Shown: positions 47,972 to 56,245 of the stretch, one piece after another | Numbering within the stretch: position 1 is the stretch's first letter | Layout of the letters: every line of letters starts with the position of its first letter | From: UBA2767 sp965228625 | GTDB lineage: Bacteria > Pseudomonadota > Alphaproteobacteria > Rhizobiales > Methyloligellaceae | Assembly: GCA_965228625.1 (NCBI GenBank) | Contig: OZ245829.1 | Span: 1,178,001-1,242,000, forward strand | Length of the DNA stretch: 64,000 nucleotides | Reading direction: 5' to 3' | The notes under the pieces: generated by a model | Told to the model about the DNA's origin: nothing | What the model saw: the letters and a program-made list of their open reading frames with translations, nothing else | Database searches by the model: none | Translations under genes and position numbers: made by a program

Positions 47972-48637
47972 ATGACCACCAAGATCGACAAGACGCGGAT
48001 CAAGAAGGCAGTCGAGCGCAAGAAGCGCGAGGTCTATGTGCCGGTCGTGCCGGACATACAGCTCGGCTTCATTCACCACAATGTGGATTGTATCGGCTGC
48101 CGGGCCTGCGAGATCGCCTGCAAAGACAAGAACGGACTGCCGCCGGGCCCGCGGTTCCGGCGTGTCATGTATGTCGAAGGCGGGAACTATCCGGACGTCT
48201 TCGTCTACAAGGTGAACATGGCCTGCAACCACTGCGCCGACCCGGCGTGTCTGCCGGCCTGTCCGACGGGCGCGATCTTCAAACGCAAGAAGGATGGCAT
48301 CGTCGACATCGACTCGACGTTGTGCATCGGCTGCCGGCGCTGCGAGGCCGCATGTCCCTATGGTGCTCCGCAGTTCATTCCCGAGCAGAACATTGTTTCC
48401 AAGTGCAACATGTGCGTCGACGAGATCGATGCGGGACGCAAGCCGTATTGTGTGATGGCCTGCATGATGCGGGTCCTCGATATCGGGCCAATCGACGGGT
48501 TGTGGGACGGAACGCACCCGACCAAGGCACGGGGTCCCAACGACCAGGCCGTCCAGAATGTGAGATCCTTGGCGGACCCGGAACTCACCAATCCCTCCAT
48601 CGCGTTCGTCCCGCACCGCAAGGGAATCGTGAAATGA
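47972..48637 (+). CDS. DmsB-like four-cluster ferredoxin subunit
   Basis: A 221-residue iron-sulfur protein with four cysteine clusters: CIGCRACEIAC, CNHCADPACLPACP, CIGCRRCEAACP and CNMCVDE...CVMAC, as in DmsB/NrfC/PhsB subunits, giving four [4Fe-4S] centres that relay electrons to the molybdenum subunit. No signal peptide, so it is probably exported with the Tat-tagged catalytic subunit. ATG 47972 is preceded by CCTGGAG; the frame extends further upstream but overlaps the catalytic gene. No DmsC gene follows; the pentaheme cytochrome is the likely electron partner. Confidence 0.9.
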   Translation: MTTKIDKTRIKKAVERKKREVYVPVVPDIQLGFIHHNVDCIGCRACEIACKDKNGLPPGPRFRRVMYVEGGNYPDVFVYKVNMACNHCADPACLPACPTGAIFKRKKDGIVDIDSTLCIGCRRCEAACPYGAPQFIPEQNIVSKCNMCVDEIDAGRKPYCVMACMMRVLDIGPIDGLWDGTHPTKARGPNDQAVQNVRSLADPELTNPSIAFVPHRKGIVK

Positions 48638-48669
48638 CGGGATTTGACTGGAGGATCGACGGCCGATGA
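48634..48669 (+). CDS. 11-codon minicistron bridging ferredoxin and chaperone genes
   Basis: ATG 48634 overlaps the ferredoxin stop (ATGA) and this tiny frame (MTGFDWRIDGR) ends in a TGA that overlaps the chaperone ATG (ATGA at 48666). A GGAGG inside it (48650-48654) serves the chaperone start. It may keep ribosomes coupled across the gap and not yield a functional peptide; chance is also possible. Confidence 0.35.
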   Translation: MTGFDWRIDGR

Positions 48670-49421
48670 GGCATCAAATCGAGAAGGACGTTGACGATCT
48701 GGACGTCTGGCGCGAAGCCGTTGTCGAGGACTTCAGCCTTCTCGCTTTTCTTCACGACCGAGAGCCCACGCGCGAGGTCCTGGAGGAACTCCGCCTCCAT
48801 CCGTTCCGGGAACGGCTCGCGCTTGTGCTGCAAACGCCGGAGTCGGCAAAGAACCTCAAACGGTTCGATGACACCCTTGGCGAGCTGCCGAATCCTCTCG
48901 ATCAAGAGTCGATCGAAGCGCTCGCCGCCGATTACGCGGACATCTATCTCACTTACCGTTACCGCGCATCGCCGACGGAGTCGGTTTGGCTGGACACCGA
49001 CCATCTCGAGCGCCAGGAACCGACGTTCCGCGTTCAATCGTGGTATCGCCGCCACGGCCTGAGATCCGATGATTGGGCACGGCGCCCGGACGATCACCTT
49101 GTCCTGCAGCTCCGCTTCCTGGCTTTTTTCCTGGAGCGGAGCGATGCGGATCTGCATGACGCGGCGCGGTTTCTGGACGAACATTTGCTGCGCTGGATAC
49201 ACAGGTTCGCGGAGCAGGTGGAGCGTGCGGGGGCGCTTCCGTTCTTTGTCGGTCTCGCATGGGTAACGGCGAACTACGTTGACGAGGTTCGGGCGCATCT
49301 TACGGAATTGACGGGAATCGCCCCTCCGGAAACGGAGATGCAATCCGGGCCCGCAGAGACAGATGCCGACCTGGAGGAAGATTTTCGGCCATATCTGCCC
49401 GGTGCCGAACCCGGATGGTAA
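48666..49421 (+). CDS. TorD/DmsD-family molybdoenzyme chaperone
   Basis: A 251-residue helical cytoplasmic protein that would bind the Tat signal of the molybdoenzyme and assist cofactor insertion. Family text is clear: ADYADIYLTYRYRASPTESVWLD, followed by the DHLERQEP and WYRRHGL blocks and RRPDDHLVLQLRFLAFFLE. Its place in the operon, after the catalytic and ferredoxin subunits, is typical. The acidic C-terminal tail (DADLEEDF) is an extra. Confidence 0.88.
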   Translation: MRHQIEKDVDDLDVWREAVVEDFSLLAFLHDREPTREVLEELRLHPFRERLALVLQTPESAKNLKRFDDTLGELPNPLDQESIEALAADYADIYLTYRYRASPTESVWLDTDHLERQEPTFRVQSWYRRHGLRSDDWARRPDDHLVLQLRFLAFFLERSDADLHDAARFLDEHLLRWIHRFAEQVERAGALPFFVGLAWVTANYVDEVRAHLTELTGIAPPETEMQSGPAETDADLEEDFRPYLPGAEPGW

Positions 49422-49476
49422 GCCGGTGATTGAAGATGTTGCCGGCGAACAGATGAACGGGATTGTTTGACATGGG

Positions 49477-50499
49477 ATGATGGAAACGAAGCTCGATCCG
49501 ATGCAACCCGATATTCAGAGCGAACGGTGCGTGCATGCCTATAGACCGGCGGCGAGCTGTTCGATGTGCGTGGATGTCTGTCCGCAACGCGCCTGGATAC
49601 TTGATGACGAGTCGCTGTCTCTTGATCAGAATGCCTGCGACGGTTGTGGTTTGTGCCGTCCCGCCTGCCCCGAGTCGGCAATCGAGGCACCGTTTGAACC
49701 GGCGCTGCGCGCCGCGAAGGACGGCGATCTGGTAGCCTTCCTGCTTTGCGGACGGGCAATACGACAGGCGGGCGAAGGCATTGTGCCCTGCCTTCATGCC
49801 CTCGGCCTTCGGGACCTTCTGGAACTTGCGGCACGGGGCCTCTCGCAGATTATCGTCGCGCCGGAAAGCTGCGACGGCTGCACGTGCCCTGACGCAAACA
49901 GGCTCGACCGGACGGTCGACGCACTCAATGCAATCCACAGTTCGCGGAACCTGCCCGTTGTTACCTTGGCCCGGGTCACGCCAGGGGCATGGCGGGCTCG
50001 ATTGCACGCGTTTGCCAGGCGTCCGGAGCAACCGGACGCAAACAAGCGAAGGCTCCTCGGTTTCCTGAGGGAGACGCTCGAAAACGGAGCCGGGGTGAGG
50101 TTGGACCCGGACCGCAGCATGACGGCACCCTGCGACGCCAGAGTGTTTCCGGCGGTCCCCTGGATCGATGCCGCCAATTGCACCGGATGCAACGCCTGCG
50201 CCGGCATCTGTCCGCATGGCGCGATCACGCTTCGCGGTCAACCGGACCAGCTCAGATACGACATCGATGCCGAGCAGTGTACGGGCTGTCGTCTTTGTAT
50301 GGATGTCTGCAATGAGAACGCGGTCACGGTGACCGAGATTGCGGTGCAAATGCAGCACGCCGTGCCGCTGAAACGACACAGGTGCCGGAGTTGCGGGGTC
50401 CCGTTTCATACCCCGGCGGGCTCCAACCGAACCGGGCCGCTGTGTGAGATTTGCGCGCGAACAGACAACCGCCCCCGGCTCTATCAGGTCTACGACTGA
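49477..50499 (+). CDS. Polyferredoxin (NapF/HycB-like) with C-terminal zinc-ribbon-like motif
   Basis: A 340-residue soluble iron-sulfur protein. In order: CSMCVDVCP, CDGCGLCRPACP, CDGCTCP in a central domain, CTGCNACAGICP, CTGCRLCMDVC, and a final CRSCGVPF...CEIC pair that looks like a zinc ribbon. At least three full [4Fe-4S] clusters are expected. There is no signal peptide, so it is cytoplasmic, unlike the reductase. It may supply electrons or help mature the Fe-S centre, as NapF is thought to do. ATG 49477 or 49480, with ATG 49501 possible. Confidence 0.85.
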   Translation: MMETKLDPMQPDIQSERCVHAYRPAASCSMCVDVCPQRAWILDDESLSLDQNACDGCGLCRPACPESAIEAPFEPALRAAKDGDLVAFLLCGRAIRQAGEGIVPCLHALGLRDLLELAARGLSQIIVAPESCDGCTCPDANRLDRTVDALNAIHSSRNLPVVTLARVTPGAWRARLHAFARRPEQPDANKRRLLGFLRETLENGAGVRLDPDRSMTAPCDARVFPAVPWIDAANCTGCNACAGICPHGAITLRGQPDQLRYDIDAEQCTGCRLCMDVCNENAVTVTEIAVQMQHAVPLKRHRCRSCGVPFHTPAGSNRTGPLCEICARTDNRPRLYQVYD

Positions 50500-50624
50500 C
50501 CCGAAGCCATGGTGCGCGCAAGACCGGATGAAACGGGACGCTGATCTGAACGAGTATGGTGCGCGAGATGCAGTTTCTTTCTGATGGGCATCGCCGTACG
50601 CAAGGTGCGGGTACGTGGGATACC

Positions 50625-52514
50625 ATGATAGTCAAATGGATCTCGTCCAGTCTGAGCCGGAAGTTGATGGTTGGTCTCGCCGCAAGTCTGGCGATCACGT
50701 CTTTCGTCTTCCTGCTTCTGTTCGTCGGTCTATACCGGACGCAGCTTGAACGGGAGCGAGGCTCCGCTTCCGCCCAGGTCAACCGCCTCCTTCAGGTTTC
50801 GCTCGAGAACGCCATGCTGAAACGGGACCTTCCGGGATTGCGCGAGATCGTCAGGCGACTTGGCCGGCAGGAAGACATTCGCAATGTGATGATCATCAAC
50901 CCGTCGGGCGAGGTGCGCTTCGCATCCAGTGAAAAATCGCTTGGTCGGCAGCTCGCGGCCGCACAGTTGGCGAAAGGGCCGTTTCACAGCAGCATGGCCG
51001 AGTTGCCGCAGATGGCCTGGTATTCGGCAAGCAATGAGGGCGTCGATATTCTCCGCAGCGTCAATCCGATCCGCAACAAGCCGATTTGCAGCGAATGTCA
51101 CGGGCCGGTCAGCGAGAACCCGATAAACGGTGTTTTGATCGTTGACCATGACGCGGGCAACATCCGCAAAGAGGCAATGATGGGGGCGGCTGCATTGAGC
51201 GGCGCAGGCGCCGCCGTCCTCATCCTGACACTTCTTGGCAGTTGGGCCTTCATGCGCCGGTTTGTGGTCAGTCCGATTGATCGGCTGACCGCGGCGACCC
51301 GCTCGCTCGCTTCGGGCGACCTCGACGCGCGAGCAGACCACGGTGGCAGCGACGAACTGGCTAAACTCAGCGGGACGTTCGACATGATGGCGGCACGGCT
51401 GCAACAGAGCCTCGGGAATCTGCAGGAGAGCGAAGATTTCCTTCAATCGCTGATCGACAAATTGCCCGACGGCCTGCGCGTGATCGACGAGGACTATAAC
51501 GTGGTGATGGCCAACGACGCCTATTGCCGACAGCTCGAAACCGATCACAAGAGCGTTGTCGGCCGCCCCTGTTACGCCGCGCACGGCCGGGACGAGCCAT
51601 GTCCGCCGACACTCATCACCTGTCCGTTCCACGCCATGCCTGATGACAACGGCCCGCTGAAGTGTATCCATCGCCATGTCCGCAGCGACGGCAGCGAGTT
51701 TCATGTCGAGATCATGGCCGCCCGGCTGGAGACGTCGCGCGGCGGAAAGCGCCGCAGCCTGATCGTGGAGGAAATTCGCGATCTGGAAAAACAGGTCAAA
51801 TTTTCCCATGAGCAGAGGTTGGCTGAACTCGGCCAGCTCGCGACCGGCGTCGCCCACGAGATTCACAACCCTCTGGCCTCGGTGAGGCTGGGCGTGCAGT
51901 CATTCCTCAAGAGGATTCAGGGGGATGACGAGGACATGGAACGCGCCCGCAAGTACCTGAAGGCTGTCGACGGAGAGGTCGACAAGTGCATTGAGGTGAC
52001 ACAGAGGTTGCTGAGCCTCAGCATCCCCCCCAGTCCGCATATCCAACTCGTCTCCTTTACAAAGATCGTTCCGGAAGTCGTCTCGCTATTGGTCCACGAG
52101 GCGAGGAAATTGAAAATCGAGCTTGGTGTCGATCTCGGCCGCGATGACCTTCGCGTCCTTGCAACAGACAGCGAGCTTCGCATGCTGACACTTAACCTCA
52201 TCCAGAATGCCTTTCACGCGATGCCCGGAGGCGGACGGCTGATGATCCTTGGCCGGATCGAGGACGATAAGATCAAGATCGAGTTCAAGGATACGGGCGT
52301 CGGGATCGCGCCCGAGGACGTCGGGCGGATCTACCAACCGTTCTTCAGCAAGCGGGCGGACCAGGTTGAAGGGACCGGCCTCGGCCTGACAATCAGCAAA
52401 GCGATCGTCGAACGTTACAATGGTATGCTTGAATTCCGGAGTACGCCCGGCGAGGGGACGACATTTGTCGTTAAATTGCCTTTGGCGGATGAAGGGCACG
52501 CGGCTCATGGTTGA
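50625..52514 (+). CDS. Sensor histidine kinase with periplasmic c-heme motif
   Basis: A 629-residue membrane kinase from ATG 50625 (MIVKWISSSL). Order: transmembrane helix (about residues 18-38), periplasmic sensor with CSECH at about residues 155-159 in NPIRNKPICSECHGP, second helix (about 185-205), HAMP, a PAS domain with several cysteines (GRPCYAAHGRDEPCPP, ITCPFHAM), HisKA with phospho-acceptor His near 411 (GVAHEIHNPLAS), and HATPase (NLIQNAFHAM, DTGVGI, GTGLGL). A CxxCH in the sensor implies covalent heme, so redox state, NO or O2 could be sensed. Its stop overlaps the regulator start by eight bases. Confidence 0.9.
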   Translation: MIVKWISSSLSRKLMVGLAASLAITSFVFLLLFVGLYRTQLERERGSASAQVNRLLQVSLENAMLKRDLPGLREIVRRLGRQEDIRNVMIINPSGEVRFASSEKSLGRQLAAAQLAKGPFHSSMAELPQMAWYSASNEGVDILRSVNPIRNKPICSECHGPVSENPINGVLIVDHDAGNIRKEAMMGAAALSGAGAAVLILTLLGSWAFMRRFVVSPIDRLTAATRSLASGDLDARADHGGSDELAKLSGTFDMMAARLQQSLGNLQESEDFLQSLIDKLPDGLRVIDEDYNVVMANDAYCRQLETDHKSVVGRPCYAAHGRDEPCPPTLITCPFHAMPDDNGPLKCIHRHVRSDGSEFHVEIMAARLETSRGGKRRSLIVEEIRDLEKQVKFSHEQRLAELGQLATGVAHEIHNPLASVRLGVQSFLKRIQGDDEDMERARKYLKAVDGEVDKCIEVTQRLLSLSIPPSPHIQLVSFTKIVPEVVSLLVHEARKLKIELGVDLGRDDLRVLATDSELRMLTLNLIQNAFHAMPGGGRLMILGRIEDDKIKIEFKDTGVGIAPEDVGRIYQPFFSKRADQVEGTGLGLTISKAIVERYNGMLEFRSTPGEGTTFVVKLPLADEGHAAHG

Positions 52515-53874
52515 CGATGTCAGACAGAATACAATCCTGATTGTCGAGGACGATCCGGTGTTGAACGAGCTGATTGCCGGTCAGCTCGAATCAATAGGCT
52601 TTGCCGTTCACGGCGAGCACTCGTGGACCGGAGCTGAAGCCTTTTTGAAAGAGAACGAGCCTGACCTTATTCTTCTCGATGTCCGGCTGCCCGATACCGA
52701 CGCGCATAAACTCATCCGCGAGTTGTCACGGAGCCAACCCGTCATCGTCATCACGGCCTACGCCTCGGTCGAACGGGCCGTTGAGGCAATGAAGGATGGT
52801 GCGGCGGAGTATCTCGCCAAGCCAATCAATCTGGAAGAACTCGAGATCGCCGTGCGACGGGCCCTCGAGAACGCCGAGGTTCGTCGAAATCTCCAGTTCG
52901 TCAAGAGCCGACAACGGGCCAAGCGCAAGGCGTTCATCATCAGTCGAAGCCGTGAGCTCAAGAACGTGATCGAACTGATCGACGCTATCGCGCCCGAGGA
53001 GACGACCGTCTTGATCCAGGGCGAGAGCGGCGTCGGCAAGGAACTGGTCGCCCGGGAGATCCACGAGCGAAGCCGGCGCGCAGACCAGAATTTCGTTGCG
53101 ATCGACTGTTGCACGATCCAGGAGAACCTATTTGAGTCGGAGCTCTTCGGCCACGAACGTGGAGCATTTACCGGGGCAACGGGTCAGAAGAAGGGATTGA
53201 TCGAGGGCGCTGACAAAGGCACGCTGTTCCTCGACGAGATCGGTGAAATCACGTCTTCTGTCCAGGCCAAGCTTCTTCGGATCATAGAAACCGGGCATTT
53301 CCGGCGCCTTGGAGGCGTCAAGGATCTCGTTTCAAACGCGAGGATCGTCGCCGCCACAAATCGCAATCTCCTGAAGCTCGCCGAAGAGGGAAGTTTTCGG
53401 GCCGACCTCTACTACCGGCTCAGCGCTTTCGTTATCGCTGTGCCTCCGCTCAGGGAACGGCGCGAGGACATTCCACAGTTGGCGCAGCACTTCATCGCCA
53501 ATCACGGGTTCTCGCGGCGCATCAGCAAGGCGCTTTCGCCCGATACGGTGAGCGCGCTCGTCGAGTATGACTGGCCGGGCAATGTGCGCGAGCTGCGCAA
53601 CGTTATCGAGCGCGCCCTCATCATCTCGGGCATGGACGAAACGATCCGGCCACATCATCTCGGTTTGCCAAAGGTCAGGCGGCGTTCGATGTCCGCAATG
53701 AGGTTCGACTTCGACCACGAGCCGACCCTCGAAGAACTCAAGGCGTATTATCTCAAGCGGCTGCTCAGCAAGTATGCAGGCCGCCGGGCGCAGCTTGCCC
53801 AATCGCTCGGGATCAGCGAGCGCAACGTTTATCGGCTCATCAAGAAGTACGGGCTCCATGAAACGCAGCATTGA
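52507..53874 (+). CDS. NtrC-family sigma-54-dependent response regulator
   Basis: A 455-residue regulator: receiver domain with phospho-Asp near residue 58 (LILLDVRLPD), AAA+ domain with Walker A GESGVGKE, intact sigma-54 contact loop GAFTGAT, Walker B GTLFLDEIGE and arginine-finger region, and a Fis-type HTH at the C-terminus (LAQSLGISERNVYRLIKKYG). The intact GAFTGA means it can open RpoN promoters. Overlap with the kinase gene shows a cognate pair. The only clear sigma-54 promoter seen in the window, with dyads upstream, heads the Met-rich gene run at 39942, making that the likely target. Confidence 0.94.
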   Translation: MVDDVRQNTILIVEDDPVLNELIAGQLESIGFAVHGEHSWTGAEAFLKENEPDLILLDVRLPDTDAHKLIRELSRSQPVIVITAYASVERAVEAMKDGAAEYLAKPINLEELEIAVRRALENAEVRRNLQFVKSRQRAKRKAFIISRSRELKNVIELIDAIAPEETTVLIQGESGVGKELVAREIHERSRRADQNFVAIDCCTIQENLFESELFGHERGAFTGATGQKKGLIEGADKGTLFLDEIGEITSSVQAKLLRIIETGHFRRLGGVKDLVSNARIVAATNRNLLKLAEEGSFRADLYYRLSAFVIAVPPLRERREDIPQLAQHFIANHGFSRRISKALSPDTVSALVEYDWPGNVRELRNVIERALIISGMDETIRPHHLGLPKVRRRSMSAMRFDFDHEPTLEELKAYYLKRLLSKYAGRRAQLAQSLGISERNVYRLIKKYGLHETQH

Positions 53875-53876
53875 GA

Positions 53877-53896
53877 GCCTCCTCGGGTCGGGAGGC
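53877..53896 (+). terminator. Hairpin just after the response-regulator gene
   Basis: GCCTCC-N8-GGAGGC begins three bases after the stop codon. There is no T-run, so termination is only a possibility. It marks the end of the plus-strand redox block; 53897-54128 holds no supportable gene. Confidence 0.4.
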
Positions 53897-54128
53897 GCGC
53901 TCATGAGGGGTCCGCGAATGGCCGAAAACCCATTCAAATCCTGCGGCAATCGCAACCTTGACAGCGCGTCCGAGATACCGATGCTGATCAAAGCGCGACG
54001 CGGACGGGGGATCCGGAATCCATGACGACGCCTGGGGAGGCCCTCTTCAACCGACGGACCTTTTTGAGATCGGCGGTCTCAATGGCATGGGAGAACGTCA
54101 TGTGCCCGGCTGCCGTTCAGGTTGACCC

Positions 54129-55313
54129 ATGACTGATCCAATACTCATAGGAGGCGGCGGGATCGGCGGTCTCTGCGCGGCGATAGCGCTGGCGCAGGGG
54201 GGGCAGCCTGTGCGCGTGCTCGAACAATCGGACACCTTCAGCGAAGCGGGCGCCGGGATTCAGGTCGGCCCCAATGCGTGGCGATTGCTGCAAGACTGGG
54301 GTCTTGCGGAGCTGGTCTCTGCCTTTGCCGCAATCCCGCAGGGTATTCGCATTTATGATGGCCTCAGCGGAGAGTTGCTCAACACGGTCCTTTTGGGCGA
54401 ACGTTCGGAGCAGCGGTACGGCGCACCGCACATCGTGATCCGGCGTGCTCATCTTCAGAAATGCCTGCTTGAAGCCGCCTTGGCACAAGCCGATCTCGAG
54501 ATCACAACCGGTTTCAAGGTGACCGGCTATCAGAGCATCGACGATGGTGTCGAGGCTCTTGATACGTCCGGTGTCAGCGTCAGGGGTCGAGCTATTGTCG
54601 GCGCGGATGGCTTGCAGTCAACGCTTCGCGAGTTCGTCGAGGAGACGCGACCGGAGACCATCGGCATGACAGCATGGCGGGCCGCCATGCGCGCCAGCGA
54701 TGCCCCGGAATTGTTCCGCCAATCCGACATCGGCGTCTGGATGGGCCCCTATTGTCATCTCATCCACTACCCGGTCGACGCGGGCAAGGAAGTCGACATA
54801 ATTGCAATCATCCACGAGACGTTCCACTACGACGGTTGGGGCGCGTCCGGCGAAACCGAAGATCTGCTGCCGTTCTTCTCGGACTGGCACGAAAGCCTGT
54901 ACCAGGTCCTCGAGCAGCTTTCGGGATGGACCAAATGGACGCTGTTCACCATGAAGCCATTGAAAGCCTGGGGTCATGGGCGGTTGACGCTGTTGGGAGA
55001 TGCGGCTCATCCCGTCCAGCCCTTCCTCGCGCAAGGCAGCGCCATGGCGATCGAAGATGCCGCCGTCCTCGCGGACGAGATTCAGAAATCACCGGACGAG
55101 CTTCCGGCGGCCCTGAGACGGTATGAGGAACTGCGTGCCGGGCGCGTGGCGCGCGTGCAGAAAGCCTCCCAACACCTGGGATCCGTCTACCATCTTGGGG
55201 GGCCCTCCCGATGGGCACGCAATTTCGCCATCCGCAGGCTCAAGCCGGATGCCCTGCTCGCCCGATATGACTGGCTGTATGGCTTCACGCCAGGCTCGTC
55301 GGCCGCACGCTGA
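54129..55313 (+). CDS. FAD-dependent aromatic monooxygenase (salicylate hydroxylase-like)
   Basis: A 394-residue flavoprotein hydroxylase. FAD-binding motifs: GGGGIGGL near residue 8, the mid-chain GADGLQS block, and GDAAHPVQPFLAQG near residue 293. This layout is that of group A single-component hydroxylases such as salicylate 1-monooxygenase or 3-hydroxybenzoate 6-hydroxylase, which use NAD(P)H and O2. No other aromatic-degradation gene is nearby, so the substrate is open. The gene is convergent with the amino-acid transporter operon. Confidence 0.85.
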   Translation: MTDPILIGGGGIGGLCAAIALAQGGQPVRVLEQSDTFSEAGAGIQVGPNAWRLLQDWGLAELVSAFAAIPQGIRIYDGLSGELLNTVLLGERSEQRYGAPHIVIRRAHLQKCLLEAALAQADLEITTGFKVTGYQSIDDGVEALDTSGVSVRGRAIVGADGLQSTLREFVEETRPETIGMTAWRAAMRASDAPELFRQSDIGVWMGPYCHLIHYPVDAGKEVDIIAIIHETFHYDGWGASGETEDLLPFFSDWHESLYQVLEQLSGWTKWTLFTMKPLKAWGHGRLTLLGDAAHPVQPFLAQGSAMAIEDAAVLADEIQKSPDELPAALRRYEELRAGRVARVQKASQHLGSVYHLGGPSRWARNFAIRRLKPDALLARYDWLYGFTPGSSAAR

Positions 55314-55337
55314 CGCGCGACGTCGACAACCGCACGC

Positions 55338-55414
55338 AATTTGCGCATGCGGCGTCACAACTATCTGATTAATAAAAGTTTTGCGTCGACTCCACCATGG
55401 GCGCAACGGAGAAA
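55338..55414 (+). repeat. 77-bp dispersed intergenic repeat, copy 3
   Basis: Aligns ungapped with 1108-1184 and 32620-32696; by hand about 52 of 77 bases match either copy. It lies in a convergent intergenic region, so it cannot be a promoter for either flanking gene. The end CATGGGCGC..CGGAGAAA is identical to copy 1 except for two bases. Confidence 0.6.
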
Positions 55415-55453
55415 GTCCTGCCTCACGCGCAACGGCCACTCCACCAAACCGAT

Positions 55454-56245
55454 CTAGTTGAACGACGCACGAAAGCGGTGCAGGAACTCCTTCAGCCGGG
55501 CGCTTTTCGGCTTGACGAGGAGCTTTGCCGGATCGCCTTGCTCGATGACCTTGCCACCATCGATAAACATCAGCCTGTCGCTCACGTCATGTGCGAACTG
55601 CATTTCGTGGGTGACAATGACCATCGTCATGCCCTCCTCCGCAAGTTGCTGCATCACGGTGAGGACTTCCGCGACGAGTTCGGGGTCGAGGGCTGAGGTG
55701 ACCTCGTCAAACAGCATGACCTTGGGCTCCATAGCCAATGCCCGGGCAATGGCTACGCGCTGCTGCTGGCCACCGGACAAACGCGAAGGGTATTCGTCGA
55801 TCTTCTCGGCGAGTCCGACTTTCTCGAGCAATGCTTCGGCGCGGTCGTTCGCCTCGTTCTTGTTGACCTGTTTGACGCTTATCGGCGCCATCGTGATGTT
55901 CTCGCGCACACGGCGGTGCGGAAACAGGTTGAAGCTCTGAAACACCATGCCCACATTGGACCGCATCCTGGCGATTTCCGCCTCCGACTCGCGAACGCGC
56001 GAACCATCATCCAGGACACGATAGCCAAGCGGCTCTCCCTCGATGAGGATCTCGCCGGCATCATGTTCTTCGAGGAAATTCAGGCAGCGCAGCATCGTCG
56101 ATTTTCCTGATCCGCTCGGGCCGATGATGGCCAGGACTTCACCCCGGGCAACGTCGAACGACATGCCGTCGAGGACCCTCAGATCGCCGAAGCTCTTGGA
56201 AACGCCGCTGACACGGATCATCGGCAGGTCGGGCTTAGTGCTCAT
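55454..56245 (-). CDS. Polar amino-acid ABC transporter ATP-binding protein
   Basis: A 263-residue GlnQ/HisP-type ATPase: Walker A GPSGSGKST, signature LSGGQQQR, Walker B VMLFDEVTSALDPE and VTHEMQFA. In Walker B the usual DEPTSALD reads DEVTSALD, a small deviation. The start overlaps the end of the second permease gene by 11 bases. Last gene of the IclR-associated transporter operon. Confidence 0.92.
   Translation of the reverse strand: MSTKPDLPMIRVSGVSKSFGDLRVLDGMSFDVARGEVLAIIGPSGSGKSTMLRCLNFLEEHDAGEILIEGEPLGYRVLDDGSRVRESEAEIARMRSNVGMVFQSFNLFPHRRVRENITMAPISVKQVNKNEANDRAEALLEKVGLAEKIDEYPSRLSGGQQQRVAIARALAMEPKVMLFDEVTSALDPELVAEVLTVMQQLAEEGMTMVIVTHEMQFAHDVSDRLMFIDGGKVIEQGDPAKLLVKPKSARLKEFLHRFRASFN

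Noticed and set aside
53774..54025. 83-codon plus-strand frame after the response regulator
   Set aside because: Mostly overlaps the regulator's conserved HTH in another frame.
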